The position numbers and the translations under genes are program-made. From Zopfochytrium polystomum (lineage: Eukaryota; Chytridiomycota; Chytridiomycetes; Chytridiales; Chytridiaceae), in assembly GCA_025765615.1 (NCBI GenBank), contig JAIVFJ010000613.1, positions 1 through 19,098 of the forward strand: DNA of 19,098 nt, written 5' to 3'. This document shows positions 18,181-19,098 of this stretch, piece by piece. Under the pieces are notes generated by a model, which did not search any database, had not been told where the DNA came from, and saw only the letters and a program-made list of their open reading frames with translations. Each line of letters starts with the position of its first letter. The stretch's first letter is position 1.

Positions 18181-18208
18181 TTTTTTTTTTTTTTTTTTTT
18201 TTTTTTTT
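18181..18208 (-). repeat. A28 tail (T28 on the plus strand)
   Basis: An uninterrupted run of 28 T on the plus strand. Read on the minus strand it follows the tRNA-like composite as a poly(A) tail, as expected for a retroposed SINE. I find no clear flanking target duplication. Confidence 0.75.
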
Positions 18209-18389
18209 GGTCCAAAACAAACACACGGAAAAGCAAAACAAAAACGCTTTGCTCAGCCGGCAACAGACACCGCCCAAAGTTTTAGGTAGAGCTCTCCCAC
18301 TGAGCTACAGGGATCAGCTCCCTGGCGGGAATCGAGTCCGCGACCTTCAACGATGATGGCGTCTTGGCGTTAGACGGACGACCCGGGAA
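18209..18389 (-). mobile_element. tRNA-like composite, possible SINE or permuted tRNA
   Basis: On the minus strand, 18389-18319 is a 71-nt tRNA-like unit. Acceptor TTCCCGG pairs with CCAGGGA (one mismatch), the D-stem is CGTC/GACG, and the T-arm is GCGGA-CTCGATT-CCCGC. Directly after it comes a second, very canonical tRNA 5' part: TCCCTG, TA, then GCTC-AGTGGGA-GAGC (18313-18291). It has no matching 3' half downstream, only unrelated sequence and the A28 tail. The second acceptor strand TCCCTG is exactly complementary to CAGGGA at the end of the first unit, with only GCTGA between, so the order is T-arm, 3' acceptor, 5' acceptor, D-arm. A dimeric tRNA-derived SINE is the simplest reading. Confidence 0.45.
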
Positions 18390-18535
18390 CGCCTGTGGTA
18401 TCAAAACAAGGTTTAATCCAATGTCACATTCTGTCAACATTATGCTACTTACATTGTACCATTTGAGCGACTACCACAAGTGAATCCACGCACAAAACAT
18501 GGTTAAGTGAGGATTTCGTGCAGAGGCGGCATCGC

Positions 18536-19098
18536 TTAGTTTTGGCGGTTCTTGTCACATTTTCCTGCCCAGAGGTCAATCATCGTTTGCTTCCGCTCTT
18601 CAGTCTTGAAGTATCTTAGCTCCGCAAAAAATGACCAAACCTGACCATCTCCCTCGCCAGCGCGTCCTCCTCCTCCACCGCGCGTGTCTCCGTCGCTCCA
18701 AACACGTACGGCACCCTCGAACGAGTTGCCAACGCCCATCCCCGGCATGCTTGGTGGCATGTACGTCGGGAAGTGGTTGAAGCGTACCGGAACACGAGCG
18801 GCCGGTCGCCTTCGGTGGGGTCGCGCGCAAGAGAGCGACGCGCGTAGTCGTCTGCGAGACGCTGGGATGGGCAATGGATCGACCAGTCGCCGATCATGTC
18901 CGCCACCGAGGAACGTGGCTGTGCCGGCGTCGAGTGCGGTGTAGTTTGCGAGCGGGAACAGGTTAAAGGCTGTCGACCGCGGTGGCGGCGAGGCCGGGGA
19001 AGCTCGCGGCGAGGAGGCTGGCGTACTCGCGGTGGTCATGTTTGTGGAGAAGTAGGTGCCTTCGTCGGTGTTGGTGCCGAGGAGGAGGGGCACGTGGA
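18536..19098 (-). CDS. Type B carboxylesterase/lipase, C-terminal fragment (partial, frame broken)
   Basis: The 5' part lies beyond the window edge. VPLLLGTNTDEGTYF is the family's conserved 'G.N.DEG.' block, which carries the acidic catalytic residue region. It is followed by TAFNLFPLANYTALD, ADMIGDWSIHCPSQRLADDYAR, PLVFRY, FNHFPTYMPPSMPGMG and VPYVFGATETRAVEEEDALAREMVRF, all in the order expected for an extracellular alpha/beta-hydrolase, but spread over two frames. An extra G at 18714-18716 (CCC on the plus strand) separates NSFE from VPYVFG. Where the family has His in H-x-x-E-[LIV]-x-Y-V-F-G, this copy reads N-S-F-E-V-P-Y-V-F-G. Together with the shifts, this suggests a pseudogene or poor sequence. 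Stop near 18536. Confidence 0.65.
   Translation of the reverse strand, partial: HVPLLLGTNTDEGTYFSTNMTTASTPASSPRASPASPPPRSTAFNLFPLANYTALDAGTATFLGGGHDRRLVDPLPIPASRRRLRASLSCARPHRRRPAARVPVRFNHFPTYMPPSMPGMGVGNSFEGAVRVWSDGDTRGGGGGRAGEGDGQVWSFFAELRYFKTEERKQTMIDLWAGKCDKNRQN

Noticed and set aside
1..19098. CRISPR arrays, bacterial operons or phage modules
   Set aside because: Spliced genes and eukaryotic transposon structure are evident; the tandem arrays have no repeat-spacer organisation.

Overview
The window looks like nuclear DNA of a zoosporic (chytrid-like) fungus. The evidence is short GT-AG introns of about 40-90 nt, GC-rich host genes, long microsatellites and an ankyrin-like repeat protein with the 'ASxxGHxxVLxWWxxSGL' signature that I associate with chytrid genomes. 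The organism is an inference; the gene structures are read from the sequence.

The dominant feature is what I read as one complete CACTA-type (EnSpm/CMC) DNA transposon, 4082-14740 (10,659 bp). It has imperfect 11-bp terminal inverted repeats (CACTATAGGCC / GGCCCACAGTG), a 3-bp GCA target duplication, a subterminal tandem array near each end, and three spliced genes. These are a minus-strand gene of unknown function (6158-5120) with one in-frame TAG; a plus-strand gene (6248-10093) with a low-complexity N-terminus, a Ulp1/C48-like cysteine protease domain and a C-terminal NLS; and a Tnp2-like transposase (10147-13433). The first two genes are divergent across about 90 bp, and the protease and transposase genes are 53 bp apart.

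The element sits inside a host gene. The N-terminal part of an ankyrin-like protein lies at 3527-4081 and the rest at 14741-15675, on the same strand. Removing the element and one GCA puts the halves back in register with the repeat, apart from one extra base in an A-run beside the junction.

Other host genes are a two-exon C2H2 zinc-finger gene (1367-2389, +), a GTPase with a CHORD-like Cys/His-rich tail (16445-17719, -) and the C-terminal end of a type B carboxylesterase (18536-19098, -, running off the window). There are two tRNA-like loci: a plus-strand cloverleaf with a 21-nt insertion in the anticodon loop (2905-2997), and a minus-strand composite in which a T-arm precedes a D-arm, ending in A28 (18389-18181). 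Several genes are interrupted by single-base frameshifts, mostly an extra base in a short homopolymer, which may be assembly error rather than decay.
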